From Methyloferula stellata AR4 (lineage in GTDB: Bacteria > Pseudomonadota > Alphaproteobacteria > Rhizobiales > Beijerinckiaceae), in assembly GCF_000385335.1 (NCBI RefSeq), contig NZ_ARWA01000001.1, positions 3,674,001 to 3,738,000 of the forward strand: a DNA stretch of 64,000 nt, given 5' to 3'. The notes beneath the pieces were generated by a model, which saw nothing but the letters and a program-made list of their open reading frames with translations, had not been told where the DNA came from and did no database searches. The position numbers and the translations under genes are program-made. Below are positions 26,576 through 33,670 of this stretch, in pieces (position 1 is the first letter of the stretch; every line of letters begins with the position of its first letter).

Positions 26576-28180
26576 TCATGCCGTGCGGAAGCGCGCAAGT
26601 TCCTCGCCGGTTTTCGCATCATGCGCATGCACGGTGCAAACCAGACACGAGTCGTAGGAGCGAGCCACATGCCCGACTTCGACGGGATCGTGCGGATCCT
26701 TGATCGGCGTGCCGATCAAAGCCTCTTCGATCGGCCCCCGCTCGCTGGTTCCGGCGCGCGGCCCGACATTCCAGGTGGTCGGTGCGATCATCTGGTAGTT
26801 TTTGATCTTGCCGCCCTGGACTTCGATCCAGTGACACAGTGCGCCGCGAATGGCTTCCGTCGCGCCCCAGCCGCGACCGTCCTTTTCGGTAGGCTTGATG
26901 TACCATTCGTCGTTCAGGCGCAATTCGCGCAGCACATGTTCGATCTCGCGATAGATCTTCGCGCCTTCGTGCATGCGGGCGAAATGGCGCAGAGCCACGC
27001 TGGCGCCGCCCATCTTCTTATACATGTCGAGCACCAAAGGATCGTGCCATTGGAAGCTTTCGCCATGCGTGCCGCCGGCGACGAGCTGGCGAGCGAGCGG
27101 ACCCGCTTCGAGACGGCCATTGTCGACATGGGAGACCGCGGTCGCCCAAGAATATTTCCCGGCATGGTCGAGATCGTTCTTGGCGATCGGCTTCGTCGTG
27201 CGGTCGAAAGGATGCACTGGGCTGGTGCCTTCGTCATACCACGCATGCATCGTATCCTCACGCGTAAACCCTTGCTCCATGAGCTTATGCGTGTCGGTCG
27301 CGCCGTCATAGACGCCGCTCTTCATGATCATTGCCGCATTGCGGCCGTCGATCGTCGGCTTATTGTACTTGTCTTCATGCGGGAGATAACCCCAGGTCAC
27401 ATATTTGCCGTGGCCCTTGCCATATTTGTCGAGGCCGATGTCGAGGCTCATGCGCCAGAACAGGCCGAGATCGGAATTGGCATGTTCGGGACGTTCGTCG
27501 AGCCAGGCCAGGAAGTCGTCATAGCTCTTGATCTGCTCGTAGCGTTCGAGCGAGCAGCCGAGCCAGACCGGCTCCAGCCAGTTGCGGCGGAAATGTTCGA
27601 GGATCGACCATGCGCGGGTGACATCGGTCAAAGTCGGCGCGCACATGACGCCGCCCGGAACCATATAGCTCGAATGCGGCCATTGCCCGCCGAGCAGCGC
27701 GTAGATCTCGACCGGGCGGCCGGAGATGGTCACGCCGAGCTCGTAATTGGTGCCGGTGAAGGGCGCCCAGCGCTTCACCGCTTCTTCGTAATATTTGCTG
27801 CCGGAATAGGCCTTGTTCGTATAGTCGATCATGAACAGGCCGTAGTGATGGCGCGGCAGGCTCTGGATCGATTCGGTCAATTGCCCGAGGTTGCGGGCGA
27901 GGATCGCGTTGCGCGGCACTGTCGTGCCCCACGCCGTGTCGAGCGCCCAGGCGGCGCAGGTCAGATGCGAGGCGCCGCAGATGCCGCAAGCGCGGGGCGT
28001 GACGACGAGACCCGCTTGCGGGTCCTTGTCACGCAGAATGATCTCGAAGCCGCGAAACAATTCGGCTTGAGTCCAGGCATTGACGACGACTCCATTCTGG
28101 ATGTCGACGCGGACGTCGAGGTCGCCTTCGACGCGGCCGACCGGTGAAATATCGAGCGTCTGAACGGCTGCTTCAGCCAT
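26576..28180 (-). CDS. hupL: [NiFe]-hydrogenase large subunit, group 2a/1h-like
   Basis: 534 aa, cytoplasmic type. The N-terminal nickel motif is RACGICGASH with Cys65 and Cys68; the C-terminal motif is DSCLVCTVH with Cys512 and Cys515. After His518 there remain 16 residues, the peptide expected to be cut by HupD. The start SPVGRVEGDLDVRV and the phrase GGQWPHSSYMVPGG are standard for the family. The whole sequence looks closest, from memory, to high-affinity uptake enzymes of groups 2a and 1h, not to the membrane-bound group 1d enzyme. It oxidises H2 at the Ni-Fe site and passes electrons to the small subunit. A phylogenetic tree is needed to settle the subgroup. Confidence 0.95.
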   Translation of the reverse strand: MAEAAVQTLDISPVGRVEGDLDVRVDIQNGVVVNAWTQAELFRGFEIILRDKDPQAGLVVTPRACGICGASHLTCAAWALDTAWGTTVPRNAILARNLGQLTESIQSLPRHHYGLFMIDYTNKAYSGSKYYEEAVKRWAPFTGTNYELGVTISGRPVEIYALLGGQWPHSSYMVPGGVMCAPTLTDVTRAWSILEHFRRNWLEPVWLGCSLERYEQIKSYDDFLAWLDERPEHANSDLGLFWRMSLDIGLDKYGKGHGKYVTWGYLPHEDKYNKPTIDGRNAAMIMKSGVYDGATDTHKLMEQGFTREDTMHAWYDEGTSPVHPFDRTTKPIAKNDLDHAGKYSWATAVSHVDNGRLEAGPLARQLVAGGTHGESFQWHDPLVLDMYKKMGGASVALRHFARMHEGAKIYREIEHVLRELRLNDEWYIKPTEKDGRGWGATEAIRGALCHWIEVQGGKIKNYQMIAPTTWNVGPRAGTSERGPIEEALIGTPIKDPHDPVEVGHVARSYDSCLVCTVHAHDAKTGEELARFRTA

Positions 28181-28217
28181 GATGCTTACTCCTTGGAAAT
28201 AGGAAGGCGGCGCTAAA

Positions 28218-28261
28218 GCATTTTCAGGCGAAGTGGATTCCGGTTCGCCGTCCGAAAATGC
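28218..28261. repeat. 44-bp palindromic repeat, family A copy 2
   Basis: Outer arms GCATTTTC (28218-28225) and GAAAATGC (28254-28261) and inner arms GGCGAA and TTCGCC make a nested palindrome. It matches the copy at 23415-23458. It occupies the 141-base spacer between the small- and large-subunit genes, which is unusually long for subunits needed in equal amounts. Confidence 0.8.
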
Positions 28262-28321
28262 GACTGTTGAAATTCGGAGCGAGACGCGAAAGCGGCTCGC
28301 TCCAAGCCGAAACGGATCGGA

Positions 28322-29284
28322 TCAGACCACGAAAATATCTTGCTCGGCCCAAGCGGGCGCGGCGGCCTTTGCAGCGCCGGTCAGCTTGATGTAGCCGGCC
28401 TTGTCGACGCCCGTCGGCATGTCCTTCGGAACGCCCATGACCGTCTGCGTCTTGAACACCGTGCCGGGATCGAGATCGTAGAAGGGGAATTCCGGCTCGG
28501 TGCAGCCCATGCAGGGCATGCCGGAGCGGGTCTTGGACGACTGCCTGTTCCACAGCACGCGGTTGCAAGGGCTGTGGGTCATCGGTCCGCGGCAGCCGAG
28601 ATCGTAGAAAAGACAGCCCTTGCGCTGGCCGAACTCGGTCGCCGAAACCTTATAGGCGAAGTGCATGTTGCGGGTGCAGCCCGTCTGCGTGAAGCTCGAG
28701 AAGAAGGTTTTCGGCCGATGGAATTCGTCGAGCGTCAGATCGCCCGCGCGGCCCGAGGCAACCGCCACGAGGATCTGCGTCACCCAATCGGGATGCGCCG
28801 GACAGCCCGGAATATTGATGACGGGCAGACCTGCTTTCGAGGTGAAGCCCGTGCCGAGCGAGCCGCCGGGTGCGCGCTTCAAGAATTGCATGCCGACGGA
28901 TTCGCTCGGGTTCGGCGCCATGGCCGGGATGCCGCCCCAGGTCGCGCAATCGCCGATCGCGACGACGAATTGCGCTGCGTCAGACAATTCCTTGACCCAA
29001 TCCTTCATGGGCCGTCCGCAGAAGCGGTTCCAATTGCCGGTGCCGTCCGGTGCGTTCACCACTGTGCCTTCGAAGACGAAGATGTCGAGCTGGATCTTGC
29101 CGCTGATGCAGTCCTGCAAGAGCTGCTTGACGTTATCGCCGAGTTCGAGGCCAAGAGAAGGATGCCATAGAACATTGATGCCGAAATCCGTCACCAAGTC
29201 GCAAGCGCTCGGTTCCTCGGCATTCAAAAAGGACATGGTATTGCCGGAGCAGGCACCGCCTTGCAGCCACAAGAGATTGGCCAT
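28322..29284 (-). CDS. hupS: [NiFe]-hydrogenase small subunit, group 2a/1h-like
   Basis: 320 aa, ATG behind GGGAGAAG. It starts directly at the fold (MANLLWLQGGACSGNT), with no Tat signal, so the enzyme stays on the cytoplasmic side. Proximal-cluster cysteines are seen in GGACSGN, GDCATWGG and PGCPAHPDW, but the usual second Cys of the CxxC motif is Asn here. Cys residues for the other clusters follow in QTGCTRN, KGCLFYDLGCRG, HSPCNR and MPCMGCTEPE. It relays electrons from the Ni-Fe site to an external acceptor. No cytochrome b gene follows. It is the first gene after a sigma-54 promoter. Confidence 0.95.
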   Translation of the reverse strand: MANLLWLQGGACSGNTMSFLNAEEPSACDLVTDFGINVLWHPSLGLELGDNVKQLLQDCISGKIQLDIFVFEGTVVNAPDGTGNWNRFCGRPMKDWVKELSDAAQFVVAIGDCATWGGIPAMAPNPSESVGMQFLKRAPGGSLGTGFTSKAGLPVINIPGCPAHPDWVTQILVAVASGRAGDLTLDEFHRPKTFFSSFTQTGCTRNMHFAYKVSATEFGQRKGCLFYDLGCRGPMTHSPCNRVLWNRQSSKTRSGMPCMGCTEPEFPFYDLDPGTVFKTQTVMGVPKDMPTGVDKAGYIKLTGAAKAAAPAWAEQDIFVV

Positions 29285-29579
29285 TCGCTTCTCCCATCAA
29301 GCCTCGTCGGAACGCGAGGTTTCATCAAGGAGAGCGCAAAGGCTATGCCATGCAGGCGAATGGAATGAAAATCATTCTAAATCAAAGACAAGATGAAGAA
29401 GATTCGGGCTGTTGCAGTGCGGAATGAAAAGCAACTTACTATGCAGCTGCAAACTTAGTTCACAAGGCAAGCGTGAGGTCTTTTGAACCAAGCGCCGACG
29501 GTAGCCACGAAGCGCCAAAGTTTTCCCTTATTGGGAACCAGATTGTTTGCTGGGTCGGTCATCACTGCACACGACCTAA
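29285..29579. other. hydrogenase promoter region
   Basis: A 295-base noncoding region between the SDR gene and the small subunit gene. It holds the sigma-54 promoter at 29336-29350 and AT-rich DNA at 29365-29400, where activator or IHF contacts would be expected. No gene is seen. Confidence 0.6.
29336..29350 (-). promoter_or_regulatory. hupS: sigma-54 (-24/-12) promoter of the hydrogenase operon
   Basis: Read on the minus strand, the 15-mer TGGCATAGCCTTTGC fits the RpoN consensus TGGCAC-n5-TTGC, with GG (-24) at 29349-29348 and GC (-12) at 29337-29336, exactly ten bases between. The predicted start is near 29324, leaving a leader of about 40 bases before the ATG at 29284. A sigma-54 activator of the HupR/HoxA type is encoded at 33671-35131. 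Confidence 0.75.
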
Positions 29580-30326
29580 CTAGACCGCCGTCAGGCCCCC
29601 GTCGACTGGCAGGTCGATGCCTGCGACGTAGCTGCTCTGATCGGAGGCGAGGAATAGAGCTGCGGAGGCGATCTCCTCGGGGCGCGCCAAGCGTGCCAGA
29701 GGCGTCATCGCAGTGATCTGGTTTCTGGCTTCGGCGGCGCCCTCTTTGGACGGGAACTGCTCGTCGAACATTGGCGTGTCGACCGCGCCAGGGCTCAGCA
29801 CGTTGGTCCTGATCTTCCGATCCTTGAGTTCGCTGGTCCACGTGCGGGCTAATGACCTCAGTGCTGCCTTGGTGGCGCTGTAGGTGCTGCGGCCCGGAAA
29901 GCCTTTATTCTTCCCGGCGGACGCCACGAGGATGATGGAGGCCCCATTATTCAAGTGGGGCAGCGCCTTTTGAACGGTGAAATAAGTGCCGCGAGCGTTG
30001 GTGTTGAAGGTCTTGTCGAAATGCTCGGGCGTCGCGGCGGGGGTCATCGTCTTTTCGACGAAGGCCGCGCTCGCAAAAATCACATCGATCTTGCCCTTCT
30101 TCGCGACGATCTCGTAGAGACGGTCGAGGTCATCGAGCTTGGAGATGTCGGTCTTTACGGCGGTGATGTTCGTGCCGATCTCTGCGACGGCCTTGTCGAG
30201 TTCGGCCTGCCGGCGACCGGCGATGAACACATAGGCGCCCTCTTCAACGAACCTCTTGGCGGTCGCGAGGCCAATGCCGCTGCTGCCTCCCGTGACGACG
30301 GCGATCTTGTTTTTCAATAAAGACAT
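29580..30326 (-). CDS. short-chain dehydrogenase/reductase (SDR)
   Basis: 248 aa from the ATG at 30326 behind CAGGAAAC. Classical SDR: cofactor motif TGGSSGIGLATAKRF, an Arg-containing second strand (IAGRRQAEL, which favours NADP(H)), SAAF in the NNAG position, catalytic Ser in VASAGKNKG and YSATK for the Tyr-Lys pair, and the C-terminal GIDLPVDGG. Substrate unknown. It starts 22 bases after a second SDR of the same layout (30349-31095), probably one operon under the TetR regulator at 32396. Confidence 0.85.
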   Translation of the reverse strand: MSLLKNKIAVVTGGSSGIGLATAKRFVEEGAYVFIAGRRQAELDKAVAEIGTNITAVKTDISKLDDLDRLYEIVAKKGKIDVIFASAAFVEKTMTPAATPEHFDKTFNTNARGTYFTVQKALPHLNNGASIILVASAGKNKGFPGRSTYSATKAALRSLARTWTSELKDRKIRTNVLSPGAVDTPMFDEQFPSKEGAAEARNQITAMTPLARLARPEEIASAALFLASDQSSYVAGIDLPVDGGLTAV

Positions 30327-30348
30327 TTTGTTTCCTGCAATCATAACG

Positions 30349-31095
30349 TCAGAGTTGCGACCAACCGCCATCGACCGGAAGTTCGAGGCCGTTCGTGTAG
30401 GTCGCATCGAATGCGAGGAAGAGGACGGCCTTGGCGACTTCCTCCGACGTTCCGAAGCGCTTCATCGGATTGGCTTCGCGCATCTGCCCGGTGAGATAGT
30501 CGGCCGTTGGTTTATCGGGAAAGGCCTTGCCGATGATCGGCGTCTCGATGGGGCCGGGCGACACCGCGTTGACGCGAATCCCCCGAGGAAGCAGCTCAGC
30601 GGCGAAGGTCCGAGCGAAGGATCGCAGCGCGGCCTTGGCCCCTCCATAGGCGGCGATCATGGGCATCCCCTTGATGTTGGCGGTCGAGGTCGTGAGGACG
30701 ACGGCGCCACCCTGGTTGATCAGCGGCGCGAGCTTCTGCACCGCGAAAAACGGCCCCTTGGCGTTCAGGTTGAACATCTCGTCGAAGCTCGCCTCGGTCG
30801 TGTCTGCGAGTGGGGCGAAGAGGCTAAACCCGGCGTTGACGAAGAGCAGATCGATAGTCTCGAACTCGGCCTTCGCCCGCACGGCGAGGGCGTCAAGGTC
30901 CGTCAACGAGCGCGCGTCGCTCGCAACCGCGACGCCGCCCTTCCCAAGCTCCTTCTGCGTCGAATCCAGGCCGGCCTGCGACCGCCCCGTCACGAGAACA
31001 CGCGCGCCACCCTCGACGAGCATCTTCGCCGTCGCGAGCCCTATGCCGCTCGTGCCGCCGATGATCACCGCCCGCTTCGCTTCGTACCGTTCCAT
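30349..31095 (-). CDS. short-chain dehydrogenase/reductase (SDR)
   Basis: 248 aa, strong AAGGAGAG ribosome binding site. Motifs: GGTSGIGLATAKML for the cofactor, VTGRSQAGL (Arg favouring NADP(H)), VNAGFSLF, TTSTANIKGMPMIAAYGGAK with the catalytic Ser and Tyr-x3-Lys, and GLELPVDGG near the end. A paralogue of the adjacent gene. An operator-like palindrome lies 90-110 bases upstream of its start. Confidence 0.87.
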   Translation of the reverse strand: MERYEAKRAVIIGGTSGIGLATAKMLVEGGARVLVTGRSQAGLDSTQKELGKGGVAVASDARSLTDLDALAVRAKAEFETIDLLFVNAGFSLFAPLADTTEASFDEMFNLNAKGPFFAVQKLAPLINQGGAVVLTTSTANIKGMPMIAAYGGAKAALRSFARTFAAELLPRGIRVNAVSPGPIETPIIGKAFPDKPTADYLTGQMREANPMKRFGTSEEVAKAVLFLAFDATYTNGLELPVDGGWSQL

Positions 31096-31130
31096 GCGTA
31101 CTCTCCTTGCGACGCCAGGGGGCGCCTAGC

Positions 31131-31150
31131 TTATTTTGAACTATTTAGTA
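31131..31150. promoter_or_regulatory. SDR-cluster operator-like motif, copy 1
   Basis: TTATTTTGAACTATTTAGTA, 36 bases upstream of the SDR start at 31095. It shares TTTTGAACTATTTA with the full palindrome at 31185-31206. A degenerate second half-site follows. Probable site for the TetR protein encoded at 32396. Confidence 0.5.
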
Positions 31151-31184
31151 TGATAATTAGCCACGATGGCTGCGGTCAAGATAT

Positions 31185-31206
31185 TTTTGAACTATTTATT
31201 TCAAAA
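31185..31206. promoter_or_regulatory. 22-bp operator palindrome of the SDR cluster
   Basis: TTTTGAA (31185-31191), 8 bases, TTCAAAA (31200-31206): a perfect 7-bp inverted repeat in the intergenic region between two SDR genes. The spacing and length fit a TetR-family dimer. Related motifs stand at 31131 and 32334-32409. Confidence 0.55.
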
Positions 31207-31292
31207 CATAGTAAGACCGGTGGACGAGCGCGCAGCGCCGCAATCGCATGCATTCGGGTCACCGCGACCAATTCGCAGCGACCGGCGCTCCT

Positions 31293-32267
31293 TCAGGACA
31301 CCGCGCTTAAGGATGCCGGGTTAGACAAGTCGATGCCGGAGACCTTGACGACGGCATGCCACGCGGCTTCCTGGCTGACGTGATCGTGGAGGTGTGGGTG
31401 GCGCTGCGCCTCAATTGGGCCCGAAAACTTCCCTTGAGCCGAGGCGAAGAATTGCCCCGAGACGTCGGTTCCGAACTCCGACGCCTGGAGGTACCGACGG
31501 GCTGCGGTCTCCGGCGTCTGATTCATGCCGGGAATGAGGTTCACGATTGGGATAAACAGATACTTCAACAACGGGCCAGCGTTTCGCACCACCTTGGTGT
31601 CGGTCGCCCCACCGGGCGAGACAGCGTACACGGCCATGCCGGAGGGTAGCCGGCGCGCCAGCGCCGCGACCCACCAAGCGATAATGAGCTTCGCGTCGGC
31701 ATAGGCATTGTTGGGCACGTACTTCACGTTTGGCCCGTTGCGAATCAGGGCTTCAACAGCGGCGGTTCGGTTACCCTGGTAACTCTTGGCCGCGAAGGCA
31801 GGCACGTCGGTGTAGCTGAACATGGGGACGCCCCCTCGGGCTGGCTCCGCACCGGAGATAACAATCCGCGCGTTGGGGCTCAGCAGGTTGACGCGAAGCA
31901 AGCCGACAGTCAGTTGATGATGGCCGATCAGCGGGGCCTGAGAAGCCTCGACGCCCACCGCAGTGATCACGCGCGCCTTGGTAGGGACCAGCCCGGCATT
32001 GAGCAGTAGGAAGTCGATCGGCCGACCGCGCTTGACGATCTCGGCGAGAGCGGAATCGACGCTGGTCGGCGTGTTCAGATCAAGCTCCAGCGGCGTGAAG
32101 ACCTGTTTTCTGGTCTCCGCCGCGAGCTGGGCGGCCGCTTCCTTGGCCCCGGCCAGGCTGCGTCCGGTGATGATGATCTCGCCCCAGCCCTCTTCGGCAA
32201 GAGAGCGGGCTGCGGCATATCCGAGCCCGGAGGTGGCGCCAGTGACGAGTGCGATCGAATGTTCCAT
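31293..32267 (-). CDS. short-chain dehydrogenase, retinol/protochlorophyllide-reductase-like
   Basis: 324 aa, longer than the two neighbouring SDRs. Motifs: TGATSGLGYAAARSL, ITGRSLAGAKEAA, LLLNAGLVP, SGAEPARGG and a YADAKL catalytic Tyr-x3-Lys. The longer C-terminal half with PGGATDTKVVRNAGP resembles extended, lipid- or retinol-type SDRs. NADP(H)-dependent reduction of a hydrophobic carbonyl is a guess. It is divergent from the TetR gene at 32396 and separated by AT-rich sequence with operator-like repeats. Confidence 0.82.
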   Translation of the reverse strand: MEHSIALVTGATSGLGYAAARSLAEEGWGEIIITGRSLAGAKEAAAQLAAETRKQVFTPLELDLNTPTSVDSALAEIVKRGRPIDFLLLNAGLVPTKARVITAVGVEASQAPLIGHHQLTVGLLRVNLLSPNARIVISGAEPARGGVPMFSYTDVPAFAAKSYQGNRTAAVEALIRNGPNVKYVPNNAYADAKLIIAWWVAALARRLPSGMAVYAVSPGGATDTKVVRNAGPLLKYLFIPIVNLIPGMNQTPETAARRYLQASEFGTDVSGQFFASAQGKFSGPIEAQRHPHLHDHVSQEAAWHAVVKVSGIDLSNPASLSAVS

Positions 32268-32333
32268 GGGCGGCTCCGTGATGAAGGTTGAGGTCGAAGG
32301 AGTCCTGCGAGGCTGGGGCCGCCTTGTTCTTGT

Positions 32334-32409
32334 TATTTTTGAACTGTTCGATTATATATCTGTGTAAATGTCGCGGTCAATGAGTTTCAAACTAAATGTT
32401 TCAAAATTC
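32334..32409. promoter_or_regulatory. operator-like repeats between SDR and TetR genes
   Basis: A direct copy TTATTTTTGAACTGTTCGAT begins at 32334, and a reverse-oriented variant (ACTAAATGTTTCAAAATTC) ends at 32409, overlapping the TetR start codon. Both match the palindrome at 31185-31206. The arrangement suggests autoregulation and co-repression of the divergent SDR. Confidence 0.5.
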
Positions 32410-33028
32410 AGAGAGGTCCCGTGGACGCCCACGTAGCTTCGACGAGAGGGACGCGCTGGAAAAGGCGACCAGGGTGTTCCGGTCGAAAGGCTACGATGGC
32501 GTGACGATCGACGATCTCGTCGCAGGCATGGGTGTGGGACGGCCAAGCCTATATTCCGTCTTCGGGGACAAGCGGACGATATTCTTGCGCGCCCTTAGGG
32601 CATACGCAGAGGCAAAGGGCGCTCGCGCTGCGAAGGCGCTCTTCTCGCCGCCGACTCTTCGCGACGCGCTCGCCGGCTTCCTGAGGAACGCCGTAGAAAC
32701 TGCGACCGAGGAAGGATCAGCCCCGGGGTGTCTTCTCGTGTGCGTCGCGCCCCTCGTCGATGATACTGAGGTCCGGCAGTTCCTGCAGGACGCCGTGGCT
32801 GCCGGCCTGGCGCTGGTGGAACGCCGTTTCTGCGACGGGATCGACGCGGGAGAAGTCCCGCCTGACTTTCCAGTAGCCACGCGCGCGAGCCAGGTCCTCG
32901 ACCTTGGCCGCGGCCTGACCATGCGTGCGCAGATGGGCACGCCGCGCAAGACGCTTCTCAGAGACGCAGAGGAAGCGGCCGACTTGGTGCTCCTGTCGCG
33001 AAGTGGAAATGCGGTGCAGGATCGTTGA
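32396..33028 (+). CDS. TetR-family transcriptional regulator
   Basis: 210 aa. The N-terminal helix-turn-helix RGRPRSFDERDALEKATRVF leads into GYDGVTIDDLVAGMGVGRPSLYSVFGDK, a classical TetR DNA-binding domain. The ligand domain contains CLLVCVAP, resembling regulators of electrophile or quinone stress with cysteine residues. It is divergent from the three SDR genes, which it probably represses. The ligand is unknown. Confidence 0.88.
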   Translation: MFQNSERSRGRPRSFDERDALEKATRVFRSKGYDGVTIDDLVAGMGVGRPSLYSVFGDKRTIFLRALRAYAEAKGARAAKALFSPPTLRDALAGFLRNAVETATEEGSAPGCLLVCVAPLVDDTEVRQFLQDAVAAGLALVERRFCDGIDAGEVPPDFPVATRASQVLDLGRGLTMRAQMGTPRKTLLRDAEEAADLVLLSRSGNAVQDR

Positions 33029-33286
33029 AGCTGCATGGCGTGATGGTTGGAGCAAGCGACTTGCGCTGGCGCCGCCCACTCGGCCCCTAGGCTAGGACAC
33101 GCCTGCGCCCCGTGTTGCGAATATCAAGAATTTTGCAGCCACGATTCCAAGCTAAAAATATCAAGGGTTTGCGGGATGGATAAATCTGGTGCGAATGTCC
33201 GCTATCCGCCCCTTCTTTCCACTCGCCGCGTGAGATCCAATCTCCAAGCTCTGTCTTGAGATTTCTCCGCGCGCGCCGAACCGTCT

Positions 33287-33523
33287 TCAACCATGCCGAT
33301 TACCGCATTGCGGGCATTCGACTTCGAACGCATAGCCAAACCACATGCCGTTACAAGGGCTGCACCAATGGCCGGTCATCTGGCTTTCGCGCATATTGAG
33401 GTGCCGCGCCATGGCGCCGATGCCGAGATCCTTGTAGCCGCCGACGCTGGCCGGTGGCGCCGTGCGCGACTGCGGAAAGCGGACCACCTCGGCGGGCGAG
33501 CGCGCGTCATCGTCTTCAGACAT
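33287..33523 (-). CDS. 78-aa zinc-ribbon-like protein
   Basis: A flexible acidic N-terminus precedes a C-terminal double-Cys module, HWCSPCNGMWFGYAFEVECPQCGNRHG: two CxxC pairs 18 residues apart between outermost cysteines. This is a zinc-ribbon or rubredoxin-like metal site. It lies downstream of the sigma-54 activator on the same strand, with a 147-base gap. It could be a hydrogenase-linked accessory protein or unrelated; I do not recognise the family. Confidence 0.6.
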   Translation of the reverse strand: MSEDDDARSPAEVVRFPQSRTAPPASVGGYKDLGIGAMARHLNMRESQMTGHWCSPCNGMWFGYAFEVECPQCGNRHG

Positions 33524-33670
33524 GTCTCGTTCCTTGCACGCGCCCGAGCTTCGCTCGCAGGCGCAGGTTTCGCAAGGAAATCATATGGGTGCGAATCCGT
33601 TCCAGGAAAGCCCGTTCCAGGGAAGCCTGCGGCCGCCTCCCTGCAATTAGCCGCGCCGCGCGGTCCCGCT

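Noticed and set aside
26621-28147. 508-codon plus-strand frame opposite the hydrogenase large subunit
   Set aside because: Antisense shadow; the minus strand carries both Ni-binding motifs.
29285-29579. Search for a hucM-like gene upstream of the small subunit
   Set aside because: No open frame with a plausible start and ribosome binding site is present in this region.
29455-29841. Minus-strand frame overlapping the first SDR gene
   Set aside because: Out of frame with an SDR that has all catalytic motifs.
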